A stretch of DNA of 5,883 bases from positions 1 to 5,883 of the forward strand of contig CALHZE010000040.1 in assembly GCA_938040915.1 (NCBI GenBank), written 5' to 3'. The translations under genes were made by a program, and so were the position numbers. A model generated the notes under the pieces. The model was not told where the DNA came from, searched no databases, and worked only from the letters and a program-made list of their open reading frames with translations. This DNA is from an uncultured Bacteroidia bacterium. Its GTDB lineage: Bacteria > Bacteroidota > Bacteroidia > Bacteroidales > CAJPTX01. Positions 5,155-5,883 of the stretch are shown piece after piece; within the stretch, counting starts at the first letter, position 1; each line of letters begins with the position of its first letter.

Positions 5155-5883
5155 ATGAAGAAACTTTCCTTACGCTGGCAGCTCGGCTTGGCGATTGGGC
5201 TTGGCGTCCTGATTATAGCGTCCACGTTGGTGCTTTTTCCTTACTTCCAGTTGCGAGAAATGGGGCTTTATAACTTAGCCCAACAGATGGAGAAATCGGC
5301 TGTATCGCTCAAGGCGCAGTTAACGAGCGATCTAGAGGACGGGGTTGCGCTCGTGGAAACCACCGCTAAGCTATTTGCTACGCAACAACCCCAAGGTCGC
5401 CGCGGTGAGCTTATCAGGATGTTAGAGACCGGTCTTGCCCAATACCCGTCGATTTTCGGAGTTGGAGTGGTCTACGAGCCTGATCTGCTGGATGGCGACG
5501 ACGTCAATTCGGTCTATGCCCCAGGTTGTAACTATCGTGGGCAGTTTTGCCCATATATATCGATCAATGCGGAGCATCGCGCCAAGCTCGACGACACACT
5601 CTACAATTACAAGGTTGACACCCCCGACTCGTGGTTTTTTAACCCCAAGCGCACGGGGCGTACTTACGTGACCGAACCTTATATGACCCTCCCTTATTTC
5701 GGAGCGAAGAATGACACCGCGGTCTTTACTATCGCCGCCCCCATCATGCGCGAGGGCGCGTTTATCGGGGTGGTGCAAGCCGATGTGGCGCTCGGGCACG
5801 TTGAGCATCGCCTCCGCAACTCGGTCGTGATGGACGGGCTCGTCTCTATGGCTTTTTACACCCCTGCGCTTTCCATCGTCGCC
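5155..5883 (+). CDS. Membrane sensor protein with periplasmic Cache domain (N-terminal part, runs off the window)
   Basis: The frame stays open to the window edge, giving 243 residues without a stop. MKKLSLRW and a hydrophobic stretch (about 10-30) form an uncleaved membrane anchor with the N-terminus inside. What follows looks like a double-Cache ligand-binding domain outside the membrane: a long helix (about 33-85), FGVGVVYEP (about 101-109), Trp160 in SWFFNPKR, TYVTEPYM (170-177) and FTIAAPIM-EGAFIGVVQADVAL. Such domains sense small molecules and feed HAMP, histidine kinase, PP2C/SpoIIE phosphatase, cyclase or chemoreceptor outputs; which one applies lies beyond the window. In Bacteroidetes a histidine kinase or SpoIIE-type phosphatase is the likeliest guess. 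Cys125 and Cys132 lie in a loop of the sensor domain and could form a disulfide. The ATG at 5155 is the first start after an in-frame TAG at 5134; there is no Shine-Dalgarno site. Confidence 0.85.
   Translation, partial: MKKLSLRWQLGLAIGLGVLIIASTLVLFPYFQLREMGLYNLAQQMEKSAVSLKAQLTSDLEDGVALVETTAKLFATQQPQGRRGELIRMLETGLAQYPSIFGVGVVYEPDLLDGDDVNSVYAPGCNYRGQFCPYISINAEHRAKLDDTLYNYKVDTPDSWFFNPKRTGRTYVTEPYMTLPYFGAKNDTAVFTIAAPIMREGAFIGVVQADVALGHVEHRLRNSVVMDGLVSMAFYTPALSIVA

Overview
The window looks like ordinary chromosomal sequence from a Bacteroidetes bacterium with roughly 50% G+C; a Porphyromonas-like member of the Bacteroidales is my guess. The reasons are the TAnnTTTG-type -7 promoter elements at about 155, 591, 2215 and 3417, the general lack of Shine-Dalgarno sequences before genes, and protein families with a recognisable Bacteroidetes flavour (a small HTH protein, a DEAD-box helicase with an IDQQI...YFTRVSS block, a lipoprotein version of OmpH/Skp, and a short PabB/PabC pair). 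All identifiable genes lie on the + strand.

Layout. 3-134 is the C-terminal tail of a gene, probably NAD synthetase (nadE). 209-481 is a 90-residue HTH DNA-binding protein with an unusually good Shine-Dalgarno site and tandem terminators behind it. 628-702 is tRNA-Val(UAC), a stand-alone unit with its own promoter and terminator. 838-2184 is a DEAD-box RNA helicase with a basic tail and a hairpin in its leader. 2273-2905 and 2914-3234 form a two-gene envelope operon: an OmpH/Skp-like lipoprotein and a FtsB/DivIC-like division protein, closed by a strong terminator at 3262-3295. 3451-4431 and 4415-5020 form an overlapping pabB-pabC pair, which would convert chorismate to p-aminobenzoate for folate synthesis. 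From 5155 to the window edge runs the N-terminal part of a membrane-anchored Cache-type sensor, with a G-rich structured leader before it.

There is no gene-free stretch over 300 bases; the longest is 3235-3450. I see no mobile element, CRISPR array, phage gene or defence system, and no convincing new multi-gene system. The points worth a second look are local: the exceptional Shine-Dalgarno site and CCHC tail of the HTH protein, substitutions in otherwise conserved helicase and PabB motifs, a 9-bp inverted repeat upstream of pabB, and structured leaders before the helicase and the sensor gene.
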